A DNA stretch of 64,000 nucleotides from Nocardia elegans NBRC 108235 (lineage in GTDB: Bacteria; Actinomycetota; Actinomycetes; Mycobacteriales; Mycobacteriaceae), in assembly GCF_001612845.1 (NCBI RefSeq), contig NZ_BDBF01000002.1:186001-250000 (forward strand), written 5' to 3'. A model generated the notes under the pieces. It was not told where the DNA came from. It was given only the letters and a program-made list of their open reading frames with translations, and did no database searches. A program made the translations under genes and the position numbers. Of the stretch, positions 56,871-64,000 are shown in pieces (positions within the stretch are counted from its first letter, which is position 1; each line of letters opens with the position of its first letter).

Positions 56871-58667
56871 TTATCCGGCGCGAACCGGCTCTACCAGGTA
56901 ATTGCCGATGGCCAGCACGTCCAGTCCGGCGGTGACGAAGGTGTCCAGGCCCTCGGCCGGCGTGCACACGATCGGCTGGCCCTTCACGTTGAACGAGGTG
57001 TTCAGCAGGATCGGCGTTCCGGTCTCCTGCCGGAAGGCGTCGATCACCGTCCAGAACCGCTCGTTGCGCTCGCGCGACACCGTCTGCACCCGAGCGGATC
57101 CGTCGACATGGGTGACCGCCGGCAGCCCCTCGCGGAATTCCGGCCGCACCGAGGTGATGAACAGCATCCAGGCATAGGTGTCGACCTCGGCATCCTTGAT
57201 GTCGAAATACGTGGTCGCGTACTCGTCGAGGACGGCGGGAGCGAAGGGGCGGAAGCCCTCCCGCTTCTTCACCTTCGCGTTGATGATGTCGCGCATGCGC
57301 GGATGGCGCGGGTCTCCGAGAATGCTGCGATTGCCCAGGGCGCGCGGACCGTATTCCAGGCGTCCCTGAAACAGCGCCCCGATCTGCCCGGCGGCCAGCC
57401 GGCGCCCCAGTTCGGCGGCCAGCGCCGCGAAATCGTCGAATCGAGTTGCGGTGCAATCGGTCCGGTCGGCGAGTGCCGCCGCGATCTGCTCGTCGGAGTA
57501 TTCCGGGCCGTTCAGCGGTGTCGCGATACCCGCGATCGGGGCGGCCCCCTCGCGCTGGTGGTGCACGTACAGCGCCGCACCCAGCGCGGTGCCGTCGTCA
57601 CCGGCCGCGGACTGGATGAACATGCGCTTGAACTGGCGGCTGCGCAGAATCACGCCGTTGGCCGTGCAGTTGAGCGCGACTCCGCCGGCCATGCACAGAT
57701 TCTTCGCACCGGTCTGTTTGCGGAAGTACCGCAGCGTGTGCAGCAGGGTCGCCTCGAGCGCCGCCTGCAGGGCGGCGGCGATATCGCGGTGGTGGTCGGT
57801 CAACTCGTCGTCGGGGCCGCGGGCGGGGCCGAAGATCTCCTCGATCGATTTCAGTGTGCCGCGGTAGGTTTCCCGGTCCAGATCGGTTTCGTTGCGGTAC
57901 AGGATGGGAATCGTGAAAGTACCGTCGGGCCGCAGATGTATGAGATCCATCATCGCCGCGAAGTGTTTGCGGTGGTCACCGTAGGGCGCCAGCCCCATGA
58001 TCTTGTATTCGTCGAGGCCGAACGCGAAGCCCAGATAGTAGGTGAAGACGCCGTAGAGAATTCCGAGGGAATTCAGTTCCGAGACCGTCGCGATCGGTTC
58101 GATGCCCGCATCCGTTCCGAGCGCGACGGTCGCGCTGTGCTGCTCCCCCATGCCGTCGGCGACGAGGATCAGCGCCGAATCGAATCCGCTGGGATAGAAC
58201 GTGCTGGCCGCATGGGCCAGGTGATGCGGTACCTGCACCAGCCGGTCGTCCCAGTCGCCGCCGAAGGTCTCGGTGAGTTTGTCCAGCAGCACCTGCCGGG
58301 CGAAGACCTCGCGGAACCGCGCGCGTCCGAGGTCGCTGTGTTCGAATGCGGCTCGCAGCGGCTCGTAGGAGAAACCGTGGGCGAGCACGTCGAGCGAATC
58401 GACCGAGATTCCGGCTCGTTCACAGCCGAATCGGATGGCGTGTTCGGGAAAGGCGCCGGTCGCCTTCTCGCCGGTGAACCGCTCCTCGGCCACCGCGCTG
58501 ATCAGCTCGCCGTCGTGCAGCAGTGCCGCCGCGGAATCGAAGCCCTGGGTGATGCGATAGTCCCGCCACTCCAGCCCCGGGAAGCGGGCCTGCTTGAACG
58601 GCACACTGTTGTGCAGACCGCTGATCCCCATGATCGACTTCGGTTGCGCGGCTGGTGTTCTCACCAT
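56871..58667 (-). CDS. O-carbamoyltransferase of the NodU/CmcH/TobZ family
   Basis: A 598-residue enzyme. The N-terminal Kae1-like ATPase fold includes GISGLHNSVPFKQARFP, VPHHLAHAASTFYPSG with metal-binding histidines, and ILVADGMGEQHSATVAL; later come MAGGVALNCTANG and the YrdC-like half with EYGPRALGNRSILGDPR. Family members make carbamoyl-adenylate from carbamoyl phosphate and ATP and transfer it to a hydroxyl. This predicts an O-carbamoyl group on the cluster product. It lies nine bases from the methyltransferase and 16 bases from the hybrid synthetase. Confidence 0.92.
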   Translation of the reverse strand: MVRTPAAQPKSIMGISGLHNSVPFKQARFPGLEWRDYRITQGFDSAAALLHDGELISAVAEERFTGEKATGAFPEHAIRFGCERAGISVDSLDVLAHGFSYEPLRAAFEHSDLGRARFREVFARQVLLDKLTETFGGDWDDRLVQVPHHLAHAASTFYPSGFDSALILVADGMGEQHSATVALGTDAGIEPIATVSELNSLGILYGVFTYYLGFAFGLDEYKIMGLAPYGDHRKHFAAMMDLIHLRPDGTFTIPILYRNETDLDRETYRGTLKSIEEIFGPARGPDDELTDHHRDIAAALQAALEATLLHTLRYFRKQTGAKNLCMAGGVALNCTANGVILRSRQFKRMFIQSAAGDDGTALGAALYVHHQREGAAPIAGIATPLNGPEYSDEQIAAALADRTDCTATRFDDFAALAAELGRRLAAGQIGALFQGRLEYGPRALGNRSILGDPRHPRMRDIINAKVKKREGFRPFAPAVLDEYATTYFDIKDAEVDTYAWMLFITSVRPEFREGLPAVTHVDGSARVQTVSRERNERFWTVIDAFRQETGTPILLNTSFNVKGQPIVCTPAEGLDTFVTAGLDVLAIGNYLVEPVRAG

Positions 58668-58676
58668 GGCGGAGGC

Positions 58677-59501
58677 TCACAATCTTCGTGCCCGCGGACG
58701 TTTGCGGGCGAAATACTGGCTGGTCGCATACAGTTCGACGGCGATGTCGGTATCCGGGACGACGCGCTGCAGGAAGGCGCGATGGGCATCGATGGCCGCC
58801 GGATCGGCGCCGGCGTGCTCGAGGTAGGCCGGCACGCACTGTTCGAAGCCCAAGGCGTGCAACATCTTCGCCTCGGGCATCGCCGAAACCGGCTGGAAGC
58901 GGTCGCGGCGCGCGATGATGAAGCCGGCCTCGGTGAGCAGCTGTGGGGTGCGCTCGTAGATGTCGTGGGCGGCGCCGCGCGCCCGGCCGAGGGCGAACCA
59001 CCACTCCCGCCACAGATCCGCGGCGGGATCGTCGGCGGGCACGAATCGCAGCGCCCCGACATCGGACATCTCCAGCAGCAGCGCGCCGTCGTCGGCGAGC
59101 ATGCGCTCCATCGCGGTGAGCGCGGCAGCGGCGTCGGCCACGTGCATCAGCAGGAAGCGGCTGTACACCCAATCGACCGAACCGGGTTCGAGCGGTGCGT
59201 CCTCGATGCGCGCGTGCACGTAGCGCACCTGCGGCAGATCGCCCACCAGGCGGCGCGCGATCTCGAGCTGTTCGGCAGAGGCGTCGACGGCGTAGACGAC
59301 GCCGTCGGGTCCGACCCGCTCGGCCAGCCAGGCCGTCATCGCGCCGTGCCCGCAGCCGATATCGGCCACCGTCGCGCCGGCACAGAGCCCGACCGATTCG
59401 AGGAAGGCACGCGAACTCGGGTTGTAATGCTGATCGAGCAGGGCCAGGCGCGCCGCGTCGCGATCGCCGACGGCCATGCTGTAGGTCATCGCTGCAGCCA
59501 T
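58677..59501 (-). CDS. class I SAM-dependent methyltransferase
   Basis: A 274-residue methyltransferase. Motif I is ATVADIGCGHGAMTAWLAER, followed by VVYAVDASAEQLEIARRLVG and the motif IV/V region SVDWVYSRFLLMHVADAAAA. The C-terminal half, with FIIARRDRFQPVSAMPE, is larger than the minimal fold and probably shapes the acceptor site. O-, N- or C-methylation of the cluster product is possible; the sequence does not decide. Start ATG 59501. Confidence 0.85.
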   Translation of the reverse strand: MAAAMTYSMAVGDRDAARLALLDQHYNPSSRAFLESVGLCAGATVADIGCGHGAMTAWLAERVGPDGVVYAVDASAEQLEIARRLVGDLPQVRYVHARIEDAPLEPGSVDWVYSRFLLMHVADAAAALTAMERMLADDGALLLEMSDVGALRFVPADDPAADLWREWWFALGRARGAAHDIYERTPQLLTEAGFIIARRDRFQPVSAMPEAKMLHALGFEQCVPAYLEHAGADPAAIDAHRAFLQRVVPDTDIAVELYATSQYFARKRPRARRL

Positions 59502-59516
59502 ATCGGATTCGTCTCT

Positions 59517-60662
59517 CTACGAACGCGCGGCCGGTTCGTGCTCGAGCGTGGAGGCCCACTGCAGGCTGTGCGCCCGCTCGGGATCGGGCAGCAGATAGCA
59601 CCCGTCCTGACGCGGCCGGCGGCCCGGCGTCACCAGACCGACCGGCGGCCCGGCGCCGAAATCCAGCCAGGAGGCGGGGATTCGGGACAGATTGCTGACC
59701 AGGAAGCCCGACTGCGGCGGATATCCCCAGACCCGGTCGAGTCCCGCGATGCCGTGCACCTGAAGGAACGCCTCGAGTTCGGCGATCGCGTCGTCGATGC
59801 GTCCGGGCGCGGTGGCGACCGCGTCACGCACCCAGCCGGCGATCTCCGGCACCGCGGCGTTGCGGACGCGCTCGGTCTCGACATCGATCAGCACCTGCAC
59901 GAAGGCGTTGCCGAAATAGGTCGGGCCGAGTTCGCGGACGAAGCGGCGGATGTCGACCGGGCAGGCCAGGGTCACCAGGTCGGTGTCCTTGGTCGCGGCG
60001 TAGTCGCGAAACAGGCCCGCCGCCACCAGATCCGCGGTCGACAACCCCGAAACCTCCGCTTGCGCCTCGCATTCGGCGAGATCCAGCCGGCCGGTGTGGA
60101 GGTCGAGCTCGGGCAATTCGAGATCCGGCTCGACCGTCACGAATCCCGCCCGGCGCAACGCGTCCGGATCGACGCTGTCGCGGTCGCGTGCCTGCGGCCG
60201 GGTGAGCACCTCGCGGTCGCAGCGCGGCGACAGGAAGCGAGCACCGCGGGCCCGGGCCGCCCAGGCCGCCAGGAAGAAGAACATGCCGTAGCCGTCGGCC
60301 AGGCCGTGCGACATCGACAGCCCGACGGCCGTGCGGTCGCCGCGGGTCACCACCCGCCCGCGGGCGAGCACATGCCCCACCCCGATCTCGACCGGATCGA
60401 GGCATTCGCTCAGCGGCACGGTGGATTCGGCGACCGTGGCCCGGATCGCGGGGCGCGGGTCGTCGACATCCATCGCCAAGGTGCGCTCGTCGAGTTGCAC
60501 CAGCGCCGCGTCGGCGCCGACGAATTCACGGGCCGTCTCGACATAGGCCTCGACGATCCGATCGGCGTCGAGCACCTCGCCGAACTCCACCACGAACTGC
60601 AGCGGACCGGCCATATTCGCCGTCCACATGTGGTCGACGGTCGACAGCGGTACCGGCGCCAT
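59517..60662 (-). CDS. condensation/BAHD-like acyltransferase with HxxxDG motif
   Basis: A 381-residue CoA/ACP-dependent acyltransferase fold. The catalytic motif is SHGLADG (His 119, Asp 123), and the structural motif near the end reads LDFGAGPPVG, as in BAHD, PapA and stand-alone condensation proteins. The start has GGAGAGGAG upstream and lies two bases after the acyl-AMP ligase gene. It probably transfers the activated fatty acyl chain to an amine or hydroxyl. The next synthetase has only the C-terminal lobe of a C domain, so this protein may replace its catalysis. Confidence 0.8.
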   Translation of the reverse strand: MAPVPLSTVDHMWTANMAGPLQFVVEFGEVLDADRIVEAYVETAREFVGADAALVQLDERTLAMDVDDPRPAIRATVAESTVPLSECLDPVEIGVGHVLARGRVVTRGDRTAVGLSMSHGLADGYGMFFFLAAWAARARGARFLSPRCDREVLTRPQARDRDSVDPDALRRAGFVTVEPDLELPELDLHTGRLDLAECEAQAEVSGLSTADLVAAGLFRDYAATKDTDLVTLACPVDIRRFVRELGPTYFGNAFVQVLIDVETERVRNAAVPEIAGWVRDAVATAPGRIDDAIAELEAFLQVHGIAGLDRVWGYPPQSGFLVSNLSRIPASWLDFGAGPPVGLVTPGRRPRQDGCYLLPDPERAHSLQWASTLEHEPAARS

Positions 60663-60664
60663 CG

Positions 60665-62296
60665 TCAACTCCTCTCCAGGGCGTCGAATTCGCCCTGCAG
60701 CAACTGGTTCCACATCACCCGCCGCCGCGGCTTACCGCTGGTGGTGCGCGCGATGAGTCCCCGGTCGCCGATGAACAACCGCAGCGACGTATCCGTTCCC
60801 AGCTGCCCGGCCAGGACCTGCCGCAGCCGCACGGCCTCGACCGGCTTGTCCTCGACCAGCACGGCGACGCGTGCGGCGCCGAAGGCGTTGCCGGCCAGCG
60901 CGACCACTCGGTTGGCGGGCACACCGAAGGCCTCCACCACGGCCGCCTCGATGTCCTCGGCATAGATCGTGCGGCCCCGCACCTTCACCGCGTCGCCGAC
61001 CCGGCCGATCGGATACAGCTGCCCACCCACCAGCAGCCCCGCATCACCGGTCGCCAGAGCACCGTCCTCGGCACGCGACAGATCGCGGGTGCCCTCCGCC
61101 GTCTGGTATTCCCGAGCGACACTCGGGCCACCGACGATCAATTCGCCCGGCGCTCCGGCATATTCGTCGGTCGCTGCGGTCCGCACCGTCACTCCGTCCA
61201 GCGGTGCGCCACACCCGACCAGCCACCGCCGGCCGTCCTCGAGCGGCGCCGACATCAGCTCGAACGGACCGTCCACGGCGCCGGTTTCGGGTGTCACCGC
61301 GGCGGCCTGCACCGGCTCCGACGGCCGTAGGCCGGAGACCGCGAGCGTGCCCTCGGCGAGCCCGTAGGCGGGACACGGTGTGCGCGAATCGAATCCGTAG
61401 GGCGCCAATCGCTCGGCGAATCCGCGCAGAATCGCCGGATCGATCCGTTCGGCGCCCACGATCATCACTCGCCAGGGATCGAAATCCATTCCGGCCAAAG
61501 CCTCATCGGTCATCTTTCGCAGCAGATACGCCAGCGCGAAGTTCGGCGTCGCGGTGATCGTCGCGCCGTCGCGGCCGAAACAGGACAGCCACGACAACGG
61601 ATCCCGAATGAAATCGATCGGCGTCATGGCCTGAATGTCCAGATTCAGAATGGTCGGCGTGATGATGCAGCCGATCAAGCCCATATCGTGATACGGCGGC
61701 AGCCAGGTGGCGATCCGGTCCGTCGGGCGAAACTCCAGCCACCGGTCGATCGCGGCGCAATTGGCCTCCAGATTCGCCACCGATACCCGGACCGCTTTGG
61801 GCGAACCGCTACTGCCGGAGGTGAATTGGAGCAAACCGATGCGGTCCGGCGCACACCCCGGCAGTTCGGTCACGGCGGGAGTCGCATTCGACGTGCCGAC
61901 AATCGTGACCCCGCCCACGGATTCGAGCACCGGATGAACCACTCCGGCGAGTTCCTCCGCCACGATGATCGCCGAGGGAGCGGCCGCGGCCAGCAATGCG
62001 GACAGTTGCTGCCGATACGCCGACTCGTTCTGCAGTGGTAGCGGCGGCGCCAGCGGATTGGGAGTGGCTCCCGCGGCCAGCACGCCGAAGAAATTCGTCA
62101 TGAATCGTTCCGGGGCCGATTCCACGATGGAAACCACCGCACCCGGACGTACGCCGGCCTCGATACAGGCCGCGGCCACCCGCCGCACCTGTTCACTCAA
62201 CCGGGGATAGGCGACGCGGCGCCAGTCGCCGTTGTCGGCGATGGTCCAGCCTCGTTCCTCGCCGTCGTAGGCCAGCCAGTCGAGCAATCCGGTCAT
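60665..62296 (-). CDS. fatty acyl-AMP ligase (FAAL-type)
   Basis: A 543-residue ANL enzyme with LLQFTSGSSGSPKAVRVS as phosphate loop and the segment ATWLPPYHDMGLIGCIITP that is typical of FAALs rather than acyl-CoA ligases. It also has CPAYGLAEGTLAVSG, and a catalytic lysine region near the end (SGKPRRRVMW). FAALs make acyl-adenylates and load them onto an ACP, here the overlapping gene product (4-base overlap). This is the likely starter step of the cluster. ATG at 62296. Confidence 0.9.
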   Translation of the reverse strand: MTGLLDWLAYDGEERGWTIADNGDWRRVAYPRLSEQVRRVAAACIEAGVRPGAVVSIVESAPERFMTNFFGVLAAGATPNPLAPPLPLQNESAYRQQLSALLAAAAPSAIIVAEELAGVVHPVLESVGGVTIVGTSNATPAVTELPGCAPDRIGLLQFTSGSSGSPKAVRVSVANLEANCAAIDRWLEFRPTDRIATWLPPYHDMGLIGCIITPTILNLDIQAMTPIDFIRDPLSWLSCFGRDGATITATPNFALAYLLRKMTDEALAGMDFDPWRVMIVGAERIDPAILRGFAERLAPYGFDSRTPCPAYGLAEGTLAVSGLRPSEPVQAAAVTPETGAVDGPFELMSAPLEDGRRWLVGCGAPLDGVTVRTAATDEYAGAPGELIVGGPSVAREYQTAEGTRDLSRAEDGALATGDAGLLVGGQLYPIGRVGDAVKVRGRTIYAEDIEAAVVEAFGVPANRVVALAGNAFGAARVAVLVEDKPVEAVRLRQVLAGQLGTDTSLRLFIGDRGLIARTTSGKPRRRVMWNQLLQGEFDALERS

Positions 62297-62550
62297 GGCT
62301 GTTTCGCTCGCAGCGCGTCACACACCATCTGCTCGATATCGCCGACGGTCACCACATTCGTCGCACCGGAATCGCCGCCGGCGTCGATGCCGAAACGCAC
62401 CTGCAGGCCGAGCGCGAGTTCGATCAGGGCCAGCGAGTCGTAGCCCAGCTGTTCGGCCAGCACATCATCGGAGGCCAATTCCGGCGAAGGCTGGGGGGCG
62501 TGCCGACGGACCAGTTCCCGTACCTGGTCGCGCACTTCATTTTCGTCCAC
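62293..62550 (-). CDS. stand-alone acyl carrier protein
   Basis: An 85-residue ACP with the phosphopantetheine serine in QLGYDSLALIELALG and a four-helix pattern. A Gly/Ala/Thr insert (DAGGDSGATNVV) precedes the last helix. Its GTG start at 62550 has GGGAG upstream. It sits between the diiron oxidase and the FAAL, overlapping the latter, so it probably carries the fatty acyl starter during oxidation and transfer. Confidence 0.92.
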   Translation of the reverse strand: MDENEVRDQVRELVRRHAPQPSPELASDDVLAEQLGYDSLALIELALGLQVRFGIDAGGDSGATNVVTVGDIEQMVCDALRAKQP

Positions 62551-62574
62551 GAAATGCTCCCGAATTGTTTGTGT

Positions 62575-63540
62575 TCATCGAACGAGGTACGTGATGGGAT
62601 GTGATTCCCCGTGCAGATCGGCATATTCTCCCGCGGCTGCCGCACAGGATTCCCGCCAATTCTCCGCGAGTTCCGAAATTGTGTCCGAAGGAATTCCGAT
62701 CGACGTCATTCTGCGGCCGAGAGAACTCTCCGCGAATTCCCATTGCTCCTGAAGTATTTCGGCGCGTTTCCGCAACACCGGCACCAATCGCGGAAATGGA
62801 TCACGCGTTTCCGGATCGACCAATGTCCGGGCGGCCGCCGGAATATGTTTGCGAATCATCGCGACGATATGGTCGCGCTGTCCGCCGCGTACTCCGTTGC
62901 GCAATGCCAGCACACCGAAGGAAATATGCCGCGATTCGTCGCGGGCGACATTCGTGATGCCGGTCCGCAGAATGTCGAAGCGCGGCAGCGCCCGCACGGT
63001 TCCCAGCACGGTGTGCAGGCCGGTCATCGCCACCGCACCCTCGACCAGTAGGTGGTAGACCACCACGCCCTCGTACCAGGCAGCGGTGTCGCCCGGGTCT
63101 GCCCGCACCCGCTCGACCGCGTCCACGAGCGCCTTCTCGAACAGGTCACCCACCCGATCGACGCCACTGACCTGCGATAACTCCTCGTTGCCGAGGGTCT
63201 CGGAGAGAAAGGCGAGGTAGCGCCGGAAGAAGACGGTGTGGCGCGCCTCGTCGGCCAGCTGGGTGGCCAGATACATCTTGTAGTCGACCTCGGGCGCGGC
63301 GTAGGCCAGCGGCGCCAGGGTCTCGGTCACGGTCGTCTCGCCGACGAGGAAGCGGGCCAGGGTGGCCAGCAGCGGCAACCGCGCGAAGGCCGGCAGCCGG
63401 GTCCAACCCTCGGCATCACGCTCGTATTCGAGGCTCTGCGCCTGCCATTGCTGCATTTCCCAGCGGCGATAGAGATCGAGTGCGGTTACCCGTTCGGCAA
63501 GATCGATCTCGATCTCGTCGATGACCGTTGAATTGTTCAT
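62575..63540 (-). CDS. ferritin-like diiron (R2lox-like) oxidase, first gene of the cluster
   Basis: A 321-residue helical protein. Metal ligands appear as Glu in LVGETTVTE, a Glu-x-x-His pair in ADEARHTVFFRRYL, Glu in LLVEGAVAMTGLH and a Glu-x-x-His pair in ARDESRHISFG. This order, and the surrounding sequence, resembles the R2-like ligand-binding oxidases (R2lox, Rv0233 type), which bind a fatty-acid-like ligand at a two-metal centre. In this cluster it could desaturate or hydroxylate the acyl chain on the adjacent ACP. Its ribosome binding site is weak. Confidence 0.85.
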   Translation of the reverse strand: MNNSTVIDEIEIDLAERVTALDLYRRWEMQQWQAQSLEYERDAEGWTRLPAFARLPLLATLARFLVGETTVTETLAPLAYAAPEVDYKMYLATQLADEARHTVFFRRYLAFLSETLGNEELSQVSGVDRVGDLFEKALVDAVERVRADPGDTAAWYEGVVVYHLLVEGAVAMTGLHTVLGTVRALPRFDILRTGITNVARDESRHISFGVLALRNGVRGGQRDHIVAMIRKHIPAAARTLVDPETRDPFPRLVPVLRKRAEILQEQWEFAESSLGRRMTSIGIPSDTISELAENWRESCAAAAGEYADLHGESHPITYLVR

Positions 63541-64000
63541 CGCGATTTCTCGATCTGTTAGGCGAGCAGGCCGGTGAAAATCGATAGCAGAGTGCTTTCA
63601 TACACGTCGATCAACCCTTCCAACCGCCCAGCTACCCCACGCGCAGCGTCCTCACCTGCTGCGGCGTGTCAATACCCGTGACCACGCATCCGTACCGGAA
63701 GGATTAAATCCTTCGATCTTGTGGACAGCGATTCTGCACGGTGCCCGAGCTTACTCCGGAAATAGCTCGCGAGCCACTCGTAACGGGGAGATCACAGCGA
63801 CAAAAGGTTACCTATGAATTTGCCGCCTTCTCGGCACTCCCGGTGAGTGGACACGGACGTTTCACATTCCGGCTGACAGCCCACCACACCCCACCTCCCC
63901 TATGAGATGCGGAGAGTTAGCTACGAGCGCCGATTCGTCCGCCCCCAGCCGCGAAAAAACGCCAGGACACACCGAAACGGCCGCCGCTCGCAGCTCCTGG
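63541..64000. promoter_or_regulatory. 460-base stretch upstream of the biosynthetic cluster, no gene recognised
   Basis: It probably carries the promoter of the minus-strand cluster. It contains one clear inverted repeat at 63698-63714 and AT-richer patches near 63570-63600 and 63800-63825. A ten-codon frame starting at 63814 has a poor context and is not called. The window ends before any upstream gene, so a regulator beyond the edge cannot be excluded. Confidence 0.5.
63698..63714. promoter_or_regulatory. inverted repeat upstream of the cluster
   Basis: GAAGGATT and AATCCTTC are separated by one A, giving a 17-base perfect inverted repeat about 160 bases ahead of the first cluster gene. 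It is a plausible operator, but no matching regulator is in the cluster. Confidence 0.45.

Noticed and set aside
56514..60965. Long plus-strand open frame opposite the carbamoyltransferase to acyltransferase genes
   Set aside because: It runs antisense to five genes with clear catalytic motifs, and shows no domain or plausible composition.

Overview
The window is high-GC DNA with dense, mostly 4-bp-overlapping operons, GTG and TTG starts, mycobacterial-type ATP synthase subunits, many secreted small proteins and a modular PKS/NRPS cluster. This points to a mycolate-type actinomycete (Mycobacteriales), most like Nocardia; the genus is an inference. No rRNA, tRNA, CRISPR array, transposase or integrase was recognised.

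Layout. 1-6.5 kb: single genes (a left-truncated secreted protein, a beta-lactamase-fold protein, a GH43-like propeller, PhoU, a GT-A-like transferase, a saccharopine-dehydrogenase-like reductase, and a PadR repressor divergent from a small protein across a strong inverted repeat). 6.5-10 kb: thioesterase, carboxymuconolactone-decarboxylase-like protein, a secreted glycine-zipper protein and an MFS exporter. 10-18 kb: an AraC regulator and a seven-gene catabolic operon (quinone-oxidoreductase-like protein, TauD-type dioxygenase, BKACE, hydrolase, CoA-transferase A and B, acyl-CoA synthetase), with a 22-bp-period direct repeat ahead of it. 18-27 kb: small secreted and membrane proteins (two more glycine-zipper paralogues), a hydrolase with Cys at the nucleophile elbow, IclR, lipoprotein, a convergent OmpR-type regulator and histidine kinase, a multi-span membrane protein and a class II sirtuin.

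27.2-29.7 kb: an F0-only ATP synthase operon, atpI-atpB-atpE-atpF-atpH', in mycobacterial order. It ends in the b-like part of the b-delta fusion and then a hairpin; no delta, alpha, gamma, beta or epsilon gene follows. 30-37 kb: a GT4 glycosyltransferase with a coding minisatellite and a structured leader, a MarR/FUSC operon, an AraC regulator, a small Cys-containing protein and a TetR operon with three operator-like palindromes.

37.3-63.5 kb: one co-directional biosynthetic cluster on the minus strand, apparently undescribed. In order of transcription: R2lox-like diiron oxidase, ACP, fatty acyl-AMP ligase, HxxxDG acyltransferase, methyltransferase, carbamoyltransferase, NRPS-PKS hybrid (partial C - A - PCP - KS - degenerate AT - DH - KR - ACP), PKS (KS - degenerate AT - ACP), PKS (KS - AT - DH - ER - KR - ACP), KASIII-like enzyme, discrete acyltransferase. 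My reading: a fatty acid is activated onto the ACP, oxidised there, passed to an amino acid (the A-domain code suggests serine), extended by up to three polyketide modules, carbamoylated and methylated. Two of the three AT domains lack the catalytic Ser and His, so extender units probably come from the third AT or the discrete AT. There is no thioesterase, so release may use the KASIII-like enzyme. The product is unknown.
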